DNA from: Ophiura sarsii
Taxonomy: Eukaryota > Echinodermata > Ophiuroidea > Amphilepidida > Ophiuridae
Direction of reading: 5' to 3'
Length of the DNA: 64,000 nt
Assembly: GCA_035610835.1 (NCBI GenBank)
Contig: CM069452.1
Coordinates: forward strand, 8,141,109-8,205,108
The translations under genes were made by a program, and so were the position numbers. Below the pieces are notes generated by a model that was given only the letters and a program-made list of their open reading frames with translations, had not been told where the DNA came from and ran no database searches. Shown in pieces: positions 25,284 through 36,888 of the stretch. Position 1 is the first letter of the stretch. Each line of letters begins with the position of its first letter.

Positions 25284-26390
25284 CAGGGTGTCCCAAAAGT
25301 CTATGCACGTTTTTGAAGAGTCATATCTCATAAAATATAAATCATATGGTATAAATTTAACCATATTTTGATAGACGAGATTTGGGAAATTATTTTGATA
25401 CCAAACACAACCCTATTGGTGAACCACCAACATTATAAAACTGGTTAAAAGTTTTTGGCCGTGTGAGACCTACCCATACCAAGTACCACACATTGTTGCT
25501 AAAACCAGGAGCGCATAAATTAACGGTATGAAAGCAACGTTGCGCATTAGTCACAGTTCACTGCTTACCTTGAAACATTAATGTTATTACCAAATTCGGT
25601 CACTCACAACATTGATAGGCGCAGTAGACAATATTGCACAGCAAAAGTCTTCATTCAAGATGGTTTACAGCATAGATAATCGAATACAAATTGTATGGTT
25701 CTACGCTGAAACATATTCAGTTCAACTTACTCAACAAAAGTTCAGAAAACATTTCAAAGTGAAACGCGCACCAGGAAGAATATCCATTCTGAAGTTGGTG
25801 GATACATTTTTGAACACAGGAACTGTGCATGATTTGTCTCGATGTGGTAGAAAAAAGACTGGTTGATCAACAAGTCACATTGATGTTATAAGACCAAAGA
25901 GATCTATTCGCCGACTTTCCGCAGAAAACAAGATTAAAAGATCAACTGTTCACAGAATTATGCGTAAGGACTTGAAGAATTGTCCATACAAGATTTAGAT
26001 CAAACAAAACATTTAAACTATATTTCACTATAGAAACGAAAATTATGTGTGATATAGTTTGTTATTATGAATGGGATCACTGTAAGGTAAAATTTTAAAT
26101 ATTACATTTGACGTATCACTTTCCGTGTAACCAACTCTACCCGTCTTTTTGTTAATCTCAATAGGTATAGATTTATGAACTTTATTCCTCCGAAGTATAA
26201 AATTACATTTTTGCAGTAATACATATTTTTCTTCTAGGGTGGCATTACAAACAGATGTTACTCCAATGTTTGGTATCAAAATTATTTCCCACATCTCCTC
26301 TTTCTAAATATGTATTCATATTTTCAATACGACTTATATTTTGTGAAATACAAAGCTTCAAAGTCGTGCATAGACTTTTGGGACACCCTG
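25284..26390 (+). mobile_element. Tc/mariner-type DNA transposon, internally deleted
   Basis: CAGGGTGTCCCAAAAGTCTA at the left is perfectly inverted at the right, and similarity between the arms extends about 130 bp inward. TA flanks both ends (25,282-25,283 and 26,391-26,392). Unit 1 near 7,697 preserves the empty site with a single TA. The 1,107-bp element holds only the N-terminal part of a transposase (25,660-25,998), so it cannot transpose alone. Confidence 0.9.
25660..25998 (+). pseudogene. Transposase N-terminal region, DUF4817-like helix-turn-helix, truncated
   Basis: The translation starts MVYSIDNRIQIVWFYAE and runs to a TGA at 25,864. It continues in the same frame through SIRRLSAENKIKRSTVHRIM and a short basic stretch ending YKI, then TAG at 25,996. 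The two helix-turn-helix segments in this order match the DNA-binding half of Tc/mariner-type transposases that carry the DUF4817 domain. The catalytic DDE domain, which normally follows directly, is missing; the right terminal arm comes next. I chose the ATG at 25,660 because the family usually begins close to this residue. It is a dead gene inside the 25,284-26,390 element. The family assignment is from remembered pattern, not a search. Confidence 0.75.
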
Positions 26391-28349
26391 TATATAAACA
26401 AAATGAAACAAATATTGGATGGACTACCTGTAATATTGTTTGAGGATAATAGGTAGAGGTAAATGACGTCTGCTAAAGTTTGAAGTTAATAATATCAGCT
26501 TTTTTTTTAAACAGTCATCTGCTTAAAAGGATTGTAAAGACTATTATGTGGTCTGCTAAGGATCCATCAAACAAATACTATTATGTAGTCTGCTAAGGAT
26601 CCATCAAACAAATTACGTTCGACACGAGGGAACTGTTCACACGAGCCAGCCAGGAAATGCTGACACATTTTAACGCTGGCTTTAGGTGTCATCTTGTAAA
26701 AGGTGAATGCAACTAAGTTTATAAAGCAGTGGCTAGCGGGTTGATGCTGAAATTGTCATACATATTGTAAAATTTGCCGCCTTTGCTCATGCTATTGTGA
26801 TCACTGAACAAAGAGATAGGCAATGCAACCTACACCCAACGTGAGAAACGTTGACATGGCGAATGCTCAACGTATACATTGCATATTGATCACTACGTTG
26901 TCACCCGAACAACATTTTGAACATGTTCAAACAAAATTTCCTAGACCCCAGGGCAACTCTGCGTACTCCTAACCGCTAACGAATATAACTTGTCATACGT
27001 GTCATAAACGAATTACAAAATACACGAAAGTACACCCAAAATTTCAAAAACGTTGGGCACGTGTTAACACAACAGTGTAAAGCCCGATGTATACTCCATT
27101 TCGCGGATGCGAATTTGTCGCGGCGTCAAATTTGCTCCCGCTTCTTTCGCGCAAGACAAATTCTGTTCATACTCTACGCGATAAATCAATCTTTGCAACG
27201 GTAATGTTGTCGTTGCCTTAACCGTGCTTTACAGTTGCTGTTACTTGTTTTTACGATGAATTTAGGGATTGGTTTAGAGGGATTTAAATCCACGAATGTT
27301 TTGGCTTGATAATTCAAAGGATTTTAGTGATGCTTTCACAGGCTATTGAACACATTGAAACACATTGAACACATTGAAAATAAATTAAGAAGATGAGGGG
27401 GTCTTGGAAATAAAAAGGGAGCAAAAGGCCAAAATAATCATCTGTGTAAATTCGCTACACAACAGTTTTTTATACCCAATTTGCATCTGCGCATCCATTA
27501 ACGACTGTCATGCATAGTCTGCGCAATTACGCTACACGACAGTCTTGTATAGTTTCGGCCTTTGAAATTTCAGGCGATTAGAGTCATGTAGTGATTGATT
27601 TATTGATTGAAGTTAAACTTGCATTCTGACCTGCATTGTTTTATAGTTCACATCAATAGGTTTATAATTGGTCAATATTTATTGTCTAATCAATCAATTT
27701 TAATATTGATCATTCATTCTACTATGTACTTACAACATTATAGACCTCTATAAATTTGTAGACCTCAAAATAGGTGAAATGGATTATAAAATAAAAAATA
27801 CACATAGAATCTTATTTATCTAAAAATTATAACTTAAAATTTTAAAAATGTGTGTTATATTTTAAACAAATAGAGCATCCAAACGCTTCAAATATTCATT
27901 AAAAACTCAACACCTGGACGAGCGCTTCATTCATAGCTTACTGTACCAATCACATCACATGTTCTGCCACTAGAGGGCAGCATTACAAATCTAAGAGTAA
28001 GGTCAGAGCAGTTCAAAGCAAGGTGTCATATCATGCAAATAGCCCCTCAAGCAGATTGCAAGGATAGCTCTTTGAAAGACCTCTTTTAAGTCAGCAACTG
28101 AGTAACTACCTCGTACCATAAAGTGCTCAACCATTGACAACACTCATGTGCCGCATGGGACATACTGTGAAAGGTTTTTTAGCTGTAGAAGTAGAAGAAT
28201 GTCCTTATTTTAGATTTCCCAAGAGTTTTAATGCATGCACAAAACATGCAGCCATTTTTGTTTTCAGGCGTAACTTAAAGGTATTTAGTTAGAATGATAA
28301 GGATATCAGTTGTTGTTAATCTGTTGCTCAAATTAAAGCATCCCATATT

Positions 28350-29383
28350 CAGGGTGCGTGCAGGCAACTCTCTTTCAAATTCAAGGACTTTTCAAGGACT
28401 TTTCAAGGACCAATAGTTCATATTTCAAGAACCCTAAGCAAGCCTTTTGTTAAGTCAAGATGGACCAGGAGCCGAATATCTGGAAAAAGCGGCTCCTGGT
28501 CCTCAAATTTTGGAGAGGACCAGGAGCCGCTTTTCCAAGACCAGGAGCCAAGCCTTGAAATAAGCGGAAAATGACCAGGAGCAATTGTTTTTTGAAAACT
28601 TCCCCTGGTTCACAGGAATTTTTAAAAAGTGAACAATTACAACTAAAATGCACTTTTACATTGTGGATATTAACTAAGTTATAGGCATTTAAACATTTCC
28701 TCTAACATAGGCTTTCAATTGAAAAAAGAAACTTTAAATCCAAATATATCCCTTACCCCAAAGTTTTGAACCACGAAATTGATACGCCCTGAAAGGATAG
28801 TTGATTAGACATTTCTAGTTTTTTTCACAGGAATTTTTAAAAAGTGAACAATTACAACTAAAATGCACTTTTACATTGTGGATATTAACTGAGTTATAGG
28901 CATTTAAACATTTCCTTTAACATAGGCTTTCAATTGAAAAAAGAAACTTTAAATCCAAATATATCCCTTACCCCAAAGGTTTGAACCACGAAATTGATAC
29001 GCCCTGAAAGGATAGTTGATTAGACATTTCTAGGTTTTTTAAAAAAAAAACCACAACCCCTGGAAAATAAAATGAGTAAAAACGTAACTTGAAAACTTGG
29101 AAGAATTTATTTGAGGTGCTCAGCATTCGAAGGGTTTACTATTATATTAGATATTAGTTATGGCACTGCGACTGCCCCAAGGTAATGTTGGAAAAATGAA
29201 TGGTAAAATCGGAATATATATGGGCTAGGTATGGCTTCTGCACATTTATTTTTTCAAGGACTTTCACCAGACTTTCAGGACTTTTCATAAAATCCAAGGA
29301 CTTTCAAGGCCTTGAAAAAGGAATTTCATTTTCAAGGACTTTCAAGGACTTTTTTGGCTTTTCAAGGATCTGCACGCACCCTG
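28350..29383. mobile_element. 1.0-kb element with CAGGGTGCGTGCA ends and 6-bp target duplication
   Basis: CAGGGTGCGTGCA is inverted at the right end. CATATT flanks both sides (28,344-28,349 and 29,384-29,389). Unit 1 near 9,604 has a single CAGATT. Inside, a segment of about 200 bp beginning CACAGGAATTTTTAAAAAGT is present twice (28,610 and 28,827). GGACCAGGAGCCGC words occur in both orientations near 28,452-28,585. TTCAAGGACTTT is repeated at both ends. No transposase is seen. hAT-like ends with an unusual 6-bp duplication are an inference. Confidence 0.8.
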
Positions 29384-29496
29384 CATATTGTAATTAAATA
29401 ATGAAGCCTTTCACTGACGAGCAGTTGAAAGGGCCTGGTTTCAATTAAGTCAATCATTTGCAATTCTTTTAAAAATAAACTGAATGCTATTATTGT

Positions 29497-29730
29497 ACTA
29501 TAATAATAATAATGATAATAATAATGGTAATTTATAAAGCGCCGGTATCCGCCGCAAGCGACACTCATGGCGCTTCTCTGCATAACAACCAAAATAACAT
29601 AAACATGGCATAAGAACAAAGATGAGGAGAGTCACATCAAGCAAATGCTTCAGATAGAGTACAAATATGTCTTCAATTTTTCCTTAAAAATATGTACAGA
29701 GTTTGACAGTTTCACATATTCAGGCAACGT
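29497..29730 (-). mobile_element. Interspersed repeat with TAATAATAA tail and AAAGCGCC start (probable LINE/SINE 3' end)
   Basis: A TAATAATAATAATG simple repeat leads into TTTATAAAGCGCCGGTAT, a layout seen at 3' ends of CR1/L2-like elements read on the minus strand (compare the plus-strand end at 42,240-42,285). It occupies the site where unit 1 has a different MITE. The assignment is tentative. Confidence 0.45.
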
Positions 29731-31213
29731 CGCTATGTGAAGGTATTTTAACTATTGGAAAGAGTTTAAAGGAGTCACGAAGAAAAATGAAAATGGAGAT
29801 TAAGAGTTTCAATGCATGCTAAAACATGCAGCGCTTTAGAACATTCCTTTACAAGTGGTTAAGCAAGAATTTGTTTTCAGGTTCAACTTAAAGGTATTTA
29901 TTATGATTAGGATCAGTTGTTAATCTGTTGCTACATAACAAAACACATCCTGGATGAATAATTACATACTGACAATTGTTGGTTATTAGTTCATAAATAA
30001 TTATTTATAAATACACCGACGTATTCTTTTTTGTATTCACCAAGTCCAATACAAAATCAAAATAAGTCAAGTTGTTGCCATTATCGATATCATTTGACAT
30101 AATGAAATGTTTTATTGCACACTCTCTATGTCTCCTTGTATTATTCATACGCAATCATCATCAAACATGATCGTTGTAATGAAAGATTCAGTATCAATAC
30201 AAATGCTATGAATTCCTTCTGCCGATCATATTAACGAGCCTCTCAGATACTAAACATGCAGGGAAATTCCAGAAGCGGTATAGTCTGTCTGAATAGATTA
30301 ATTAAAATAACAGTCGCAGTATCATAACGAAAATATGAAATGCATGCAGTAAAAACAGACAGAAACAATTTAGATTGTTTTTATGTTTTCTGTTTTTGAA
30401 GTGGCGTGTTGTTTTACATACAAAAATATTGTTTTCATATTCATGGAAATCGAATGCTATTGAGGATTCAGCACATCATCGCATTCATCGGTTTAGACTG
30501 AAAGACCTTCAGGTTAAACAAAATACTTGTGTGTTATAAAGACAGCTTTATTTTGTAGATTACCATTGAAAACCAAAATATTGTCAATAAACGTTACACA
30601 GCATACATTTGTTAAGGTTAGATTTGAAGGGTTAAAGCATCTACTCATAGGATCATGTTTCCCTGCAAAACACAAGTCATTATGAGATTACAATATTCCT
30701 GTTGAAATTCCCCCGTGGAATGCCACTTGAGTAGTAATTGAAAATCTTGTCCATATATTCATGATATTATGCTATCAATATCCTATAGATCTGAAATGAG
30801 ACGCCATGTTAACATGTCTAGTTAGTCGGCAGTGAGTCACCAAGTGTTTCAGTACATGACGGTTGATATTCACATGCAATAGTTTATCATTTGGGACAGG
30901 TGTGTCTTTATTAAAGTTCCTGAAATTATAAATTTTTTATACATTTATTTTATAAAATAGATTTTAAAATGTTTAAAACATATCATCAATAAAATACAGT
31001 ATGAAACCAATTAAAACCAAACCTGAGGATAACACAGTAAGTCAGATGCTTCGCGTTCTATTTCAGTATAGTGATTCATGAATTAAAAAATGTACACATG
31101 TGTCAGAAGGAAAGCGGAGTTCCTTATGTACATTTGGAAACATTGTCTCATCTGCTCACCCAACAAAAATAGTCATGTCTTAACACGGGATAGTGAGACC
31201 ACAGTTACCGAAA

Positions 31214-31406
31214 CAGGGTCAGAATTTCGTCACAGGTTGCGAGAATCTATTTAGATTCCTGCAAAGGATTGTGCGAGAATCTATGGATTCTCCTCCATTC
31301 AATGTATGTGTAGGCAGAATATCTCTACGAGAATCAACTTGGATTCTCACAACTTTACCAGCGGGAATCTTTGCGAGAATGGATTCTCCTCGAAATTTTG
31401 ACCCTG
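31214..31406. mobile_element. 193-bp MITE with CAGGGTCARAATTTCG ends
   Basis: The 16-bp ends are inverted with one mismatch, and CCGAAA flanks both sides. The interior shares GAGAATCTATGGATTCTCC and GATTCTCACAACTTTACC with 20,874-21,064. Frames open across it on both strands reflect the palindromic interior. Confidence 0.8.
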
Positions 31407-31409
31407 CCG

Positions 31410-33060
31410 AAAGTAGACTTTTCATCAGCTTAATATTCAAATACAACCATTAGGCAACTTACAGTTCCTATAACTATTCTTCTATACAAATGTGGGGGGA
31501 ACATAAAAGTTATTTAGTTCGATGGACTGTGTGTTTAAAGACGTAACACACGCAGCCACAGTTTTCTTCAAATGGATCGGGAATGAAAAATGTCACCAAT
31601 TTGGGATTCACAGCACTCTAAATGTTCCCTCATGGCTTCAGACTGGTCCGGCTTGTGCTGGACGTAGTGGATTGATCTGCACACGGTCCTAAGCTAAAGA
31701 ATGATGTAAAACTTTCTCTGATTGGACAAATACTTTTGGCGGACCATTTTTTTTCTAACGCCATCTAATTACATGTAACCTAAGAGAGGTCATTCTGATC
31801 AATTGTACACAAACACTGTGCATGGAACCTTGTACATTTGGCAACTGATTTTATATGACAAACAGGCCTAAACGTTTGGATATGATCTGACCGCCATACA
31901 TTTCAATACAAGCTTTTAAAGAACGACCCAATAGACATCCAGGTCAACCATATTGGTAGGATATTGCAAAAGATACATTATATACGGGTAAGTAACTGTA
32001 AGCTATGAACCCCAATGTCACATAGCCTATAGTACAAGGAATAACTTTCCTTTAAGATACCTGACAAAATACTGCCAATCTCCCACATATCAATATCAAA
32101 TTACAACATTGACAAATAAACACTAGATAACATCTTGGGGGAAGGTATTTTGCGAGTTGCGAGTAGCGAGTTGCGAGTTGATATTTAAAAGGTGATAGAG
32201 TAACCCGCCGTTTAGTTATCTCTTGGACTTTTTAAAGAAACATGATAAAAGGTAGCTTATTATTATACCATATTGAAGTACATAGTAATTCAACATTTTG
32301 GTGCAAAACTTGCTATTATTTTTGCTTTTTGCAAAACATACGCGTGGAAACGTTATGTGGTTTTTAATTAAATTCCACTCAACCAATGTGAGGGACACAC
32401 GAGTTTCTTTAAGTTTTAAGAAACTCATTATAAGCTATGATTGTAGGACGCGTTTCGATTAACTATGATCAAATTTATTTGATCTTTTCGTTAATCTCAT
32501 CAGCTACATTTTGCTGTGCTTGATTTTAAATAATTGCCCAATTTAGGCTGATTTGTTACACACATGGACTGAACATTTTGAGTTGTCGTCTGTTTTTTGA
32601 CATTCAAAACATTGGTTGTGTATTTAATCAAACGCACAAGCGTGTTATATTATGTTTAATTCTTTATCATGTGGATATCCTATCTATATAAGATGTGAAG
32701 AAAATATATAAAAAATAACATGTTTGTTTTTATTGGTTTTAACTATGGTGCACACAGTCTATTTAAGACATGATTCTTTTTAATATAGTTTTAAAGATAG
32801 GCCTATCATGTAATGTATTTCATGTATAAGAGGTCCGTATTTATGAGACGCATATGCATGTCCGATTGGGCATGGTTTTATATGGTTCCATATAAGGCCT
32901 ACATTAAGTTTTAAATAACATTATATTTGGAAATAGGTCCGTATATTTATAACGCAATAAATAGTTTCAAACCAACTAAAGTGTCAACGAAAGCTCGTAA
33001 AGAAACATTCATGGATAAACGCAATACTAGATAATTAGTTTTCATCTAAGATCTTCGGTT
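31410..33060. other. Long stretch with little recognisable content
   Basis: 31,920-32,135 matches the start of unit 1. 32,137-33,070 is AT-rich DNA absent from units 1 and 2. A short simple repeat of GCGAGTTGCGAGTAGCGAG lies at 32,152-32,180. No gene or mobile-element signature is seen. Confidence 0.5.
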
Positions 33061-33170
33061 ACTAGTGTTAGACCAAACATATCCAAAGGCCATACCCACA
33101 CACACAACCAGCCAGGTGCTGCCATCCCAAACTTGCTGAGGTAATGTATTCTAACATAACTGTCACTGAT

Positions 33171-33592
33171 CAGGGCCGTCAGAAGGGGAGGTGCGTTGGG
33201 TGCGGACGCACCCCCCTTGAAAATCTCTTCTTTTTTTTCCTCTTTTTTTCGGGTAACATGTTGTTTTATGAATGGAAAATGGGGTCAACGATGTCAAGAT
33301 ACATGAAAATTGTGTCCTAAATTCGCTGTAATGCTCAGAGCTTCCGGGGGCTTCGCCCCCTGGACCCCACCCGTTATTGGCTTCGCGTCAGAAGCGCTCG
33401 CGGCATCGCGCCAAGGCGCTCGCATCGTCAGCGTGCTGCAGCACTAACACTCTGACGTCATACTACTACTTCCGGTAAAAAATCTTGAAAACGCACCCCC
33501 CTTTCCGGTAAAAAATCGTGAAAACGCAACCCCTTTCCGGTAAAAAATCGTGAAAACGCACCCCCCTTGGGCAAAAGTTGCTGACGGCCCTG
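33171..33592. mobile_element. 422-bp MITE with CAGGGCCGTCAG ends and CTGAT target duplication
   Basis: CAGGGCCGTCAG is inverted at the right end, and CTGAT flanks both sides. The interior has GGGGGCTTCGCCCCCTGGAC and three tandem copies of a 32-bp unit containing TTCCGGTAAAAAATCGTG (33,471-33,566). hAT-like termini with a 5-bp duplication; no coding sequence. Confidence 0.8.
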
Positions 33593-33816
33593 CTGATTCT
33601 ACCTAAAAGCTATAAAATTCAAGAACTTTTATTTTGACTCTCTTGGACACAAAGTCTGCAAAATATCCCTTAATACAGGTATTTTATATAAAATAAACCA
33701 ATACATTTGCAAGGCTGTGTACAGAGTTGTAAAGGTACATCACTCTCAGTCAACACCTTAGGGGTTATAATATGATTGAAAGCCTTTCAATCCCCTGTTG
33801 AGTTTGACACATAGTA

Positions 33817-34322
33817 GTCACGTTCACACTAGGCGGAGTAAGGACGGCGTAAGGAAGTGAAGCGGTGGTTTGGTGTAGCAATCGCGTAACTGATGGAGTA
33901 GTGACTGTGTGAACGATGATTAGCGTAAGTTACACGGCCTTAATCCGGTCTATTTACTCCTGCTTTTTAGCAGGAGTAGCGAGGAGTAAGCGAGGTCAGC
34001 GTAGCCCCGCCTGGCGTAAATGGCTGTGCGAACAATTTATCCTTTTTCTTCTTAATTTAATTCCAAAATAACAGAACATGCATCAACACAAAACCATTTT
34101 CAGTGATATGCGATTTGTAATACAATTTACAAAGTCAAAGCAAGAAATGCTGCCTATTTCAACATTTACACCAGCAAAGCTGATAATCGGCGTAAGTTAC
34201 GCGGCGTAGCGATATGAGTAAAGCGTGTGTGGACACGCGGTCAGAGTAACGAAACTATTTGTAGCATTTTTATTGTTTTTAGCGTAAGTTACGCTTTTGA
34301 ATAACCACTGTGTGAACGTAGC
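33817..34322. mobile_element. 506-bp element with GTCACGTTCACAC ends and TAGTA flanks
   Basis: The left end GTCACGTTCACACTAG and right end GTGTGAACGTAGC are inverted. TAGTA flanks both sides (33,812-33,816 and 34,323-34,327). Units 1 and 2 lack it here. A related, inverted copy is at 11,455-11,818. Many GCGTAAGTTAC and GGAGTAA words are repeated inside. Confidence 0.75.
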
Positions 34323-34866
34323 TAGTATCTTTCAAAATAGATATACTTGTCTGAATTAAAGGTAAGAGTGTCAAATAATTCACAATACAAATGGATTTAG
34401 TTCATAGATCCCTGCCCTGGTTAATGCTGTTTTCAATATGTTTACAAATCATGGTTACTGTTGTCAAAACAACATGACAAATCAAATGCCTGGGTTATTT
34501 CAATTACAAAACAGAACTGTTTGTTATACAATGCAATATTATCAGCAATTCAAGGGTTTACACATCAGCCATTCTGTGTATGTCAGATTTTAAAATGTTA
34601 AAATGTACCAACAGTTATTACACAATTTGGCACAGATCATAACAATGTCATGGAACTATATATCCCTAAGGGTCTGTTTGGTTGGTTTTTGGTCATGGTC
34701 ACAAAGAAATTAAATAGATTTTAGCTCAGATGTATAATAAATCACCCAGATATTTTTTTCTCTTTCAGAACTTTATGTATAATTTGACTTTATAAAATAA
34801 GAAATGTCACCAGAGGCATTCATAATGGCAAATTGGTCCATTTTCATGTGCCAGAAATACACTTAA

Positions 34867-35250
34867 AGGTATATTATGTGATCTTTCCAGGGAACGCCCT
34901 CGACATCGAAAAAAAAATAGAAAGCAGATTTTCTTGCAGATTTACATTTCTGATCATAAATCATGCATACATTCCAAGTTACAGGGCGATACGATTCTTA
35001 ATTACTTCAAAATCATGGTTTTAGAGTGAAAATAAACTGTCGGGTAACTGTCGGAATCCCGACAGTTTATATTTTTCACTCTAAATTCACTCTAAAACCA
35101 TGATTTTGAGGTAATTAGGAATCGTATCGCTCTGTAACTTGGAATGTATGTATGATTTATGATCGGAAATGTAAATCTGCAAGAAAATCTACTTTCTAAA
35201 AAAAATCATGAATAGAGGGCGCTCTCTGGAAAAGATCACATAATATGCCT
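34867..35250. mobile_element. 384-bp foldback element in a TTAA site
   Basis: AGGTATATTATGTGATCTTT at the left is inverted at the right, and TTAA flanks both ends (34,863-34,866 and 35,251-35,254). Units 1 and 2 show the empty site as TTCA and TTGA just before GCTCCTATGG. Nearly the whole element is palindromic: arms of about 180 bp meet at ACTGTCGGAATCCCGACAGT. TTAA targets are known for piggyBac and Kolobok elements. Confidence 0.85.
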
Positions 35251-35633
35251 TTAAGCTTCTATGGCAAATTTCAGGGCCCAAATGTGTTTTACTATAACTT
35301 AAGATTGTGCTACACAACTAAGGGGGAAATAGGAGCAAATGAACATATGAAATAATCTGGTATGGTTAAATTGGGAAAATAGCAAAGTGCCATCATAACC
35401 TGACCTGTATTTTATGCTAATGATGCATTGGTGGATAGCAAAACTATAATATGAATCTTCCTTACACACAGTTTAAAATCATCATACTACATGTAGCCCT
35501 GGTGTTCGCTAGTAAACCTGTGAAATATATCATAGAATCTGTTATAGTAAAGGGTGTCTTAAATTAAAAACATAAAGTTAACTTACTGCCATCATTTTTC
35601 TCTATAAACCCGCTTCCAGCGTATCCTGAATAA

Positions 35634-36031
35634 GGCAACAACAACAACAACAATTGTTGTGTTGCCCTCAAGTGGGAAAAATCGGAAAGTCGGGTCAGTC
35701 GGTCGATTTTTTTCTTCTTTCTTTTTTAAATTCTTTTTTTCATGTTTACATTGGCATGTCAGATCAGATTAGATTATTTATGCATTTCAGCCAGGGATTT
35801 AAATAGCAAACCATGTCGAGGTATTCAATGTGAGCTACTGTAGTCGTTATTTTGGATGGATATGTTTTATGCTATAAGAAACAGTTGAAAAGGAAGTTCA
35901 ATGTAGAGTTTGGCTAAAAAACGTGAGGCTTAAAAAAAAAATTAAAAATTAAAAATTAAAAAAACGACCCGACTTTTCTGAATTTTACAGTCGGTCGCTG
36001 AGGACAACACAACTATTTATTTTTCTTGGCC
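35634..36031. mobile_element. TA/TAA-flanked MITE, TTGCCCTCA / GACCGACCC family
   Basis: GGCAACAACAA at the left and CTTGGCC at the right, with TAA on both sides. The interior carries TTGTGTTGCCCTCAAGTG and GTCGGTCGCTGAGGACAAC. Confidence 0.75.
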
Positions 36032-36125
36032 TAAGCAGCACCCAAAATGATAGGGTGGAAGGGGGAAAACAGTACTCAAAATAAACAGTCTTAGAAACAT
36101 GAATTATGTCTTCTTTTTACATTTC

Positions 36126-36517
36126 CACATATCAGCTCGGTCGATGACGTCATTTAAATCAATGTGAAAGCATGAGCTTGGGATGGGATTTTGCATAATA
36201 ATTTGTAGTATTTAGGACTGTTAGGGTTAACATGCCAAATCTTGTTTCAAAAAGTCATATGTACATGTACATCATGTACATGAGTACAACAAACATGCCT
36301 ATTCTTGGTACAGTCATCTTAGCCACTGTTGACCCTTACCCACAACAAACAGCTTTAAATTATATCAGCAACTTGCCTCGCAACATGTCAAGCTATTTAA
36401 CCCTTATAAATCCCTAACCTTCCCAGGCACTATGATTAACTACGGCCAAAAACAATCTCCATGCGCATGCTACAGCATTGATTCGATGACTTCATCGTCC
36501 GAGCTGATATGTATGTG
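36126..36517. repeat. Inverted arms bracketing ancestral unit sequence
   Basis: CACATATCAGCTCGGTCGAT with GACGTCAT (36,126-36,153) is inverted at 36,486-36,517. Sequence between them at 36,262-36,405 belongs to the ancestral unit (compare 5,245-5,400). The pair is therefore not a simple transposon but two insertions in opposite directions or a composite. Confidence 0.6.
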
Positions 36518-36544
36518 GGTACAAAATCACTGCCCAAGGCAGCT

Positions 36545-36660
36545 TTGGCAGCTTAGCTCAGTGGTTAGTGATGCGGGGGTGGTGTTCAGAGGTCTGGGAT
36601 GAAATCCTGGGAGTTTCGCGGCATTTGCTGGGTAAAAAAATCATACTTTGTCCCCCTCCC
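36545..36660 (+). mobile_element. tRNA-derived SINE-like head
   Basis: TTAGCTCAGTGGTTAG (36,553-36,568) fits an internal A box, and GGGATGAAATCC (36,597-36,608) is a degenerate B box, at the spacing found in tRNAs. It lies in an insertion (36,407-36,703) absent from units 1 and 2. The B box departs from consensus and no cloverleaf closes, so this is a SINE relic and not a tRNA gene. Confidence 0.6.
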
Positions 36661-36888
36661 CCGGTTTCCACACAAAAACATAACCTAGCTGATTATGGTT
36701 AATGCATGATATGTGTGCCTCCTTTGTGTGAGTAGATCAAGATATTTATGACACGTTTCAGAATCCAGGATGTGACAAACAGGATTACACAGGTGTGAAT
36801 TCCTCCTTCTATTCTATATGTTAAGCATATCATCAATAATCATGACTTAATAATGATGCCATGAGAATGATTTCAAAGGTTAAGTTCA

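Larger units (their letters stand above)
11320..31080. repeat. Unit 2 of the segmental duplication, enlarged by insertions
   Basis: Collinear with unit 1 but about 8 kb longer because of unit-specific insertions (11,455-11,818, 12,089-12,427, the 13,890-21,650 block, 23,619-23,978, 24,376-24,885, 25,284-26,390 and 28,350-29,383). Unit 1 sequence 5,815-6,960 is replaced here by 23,332-23,580. The remaining stretches hold only decayed unit sequence. At 11,145-11,350, just before the border, lies half of the TTAA-type element that is complete at 34,867-35,250. Confidence 0.85.
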
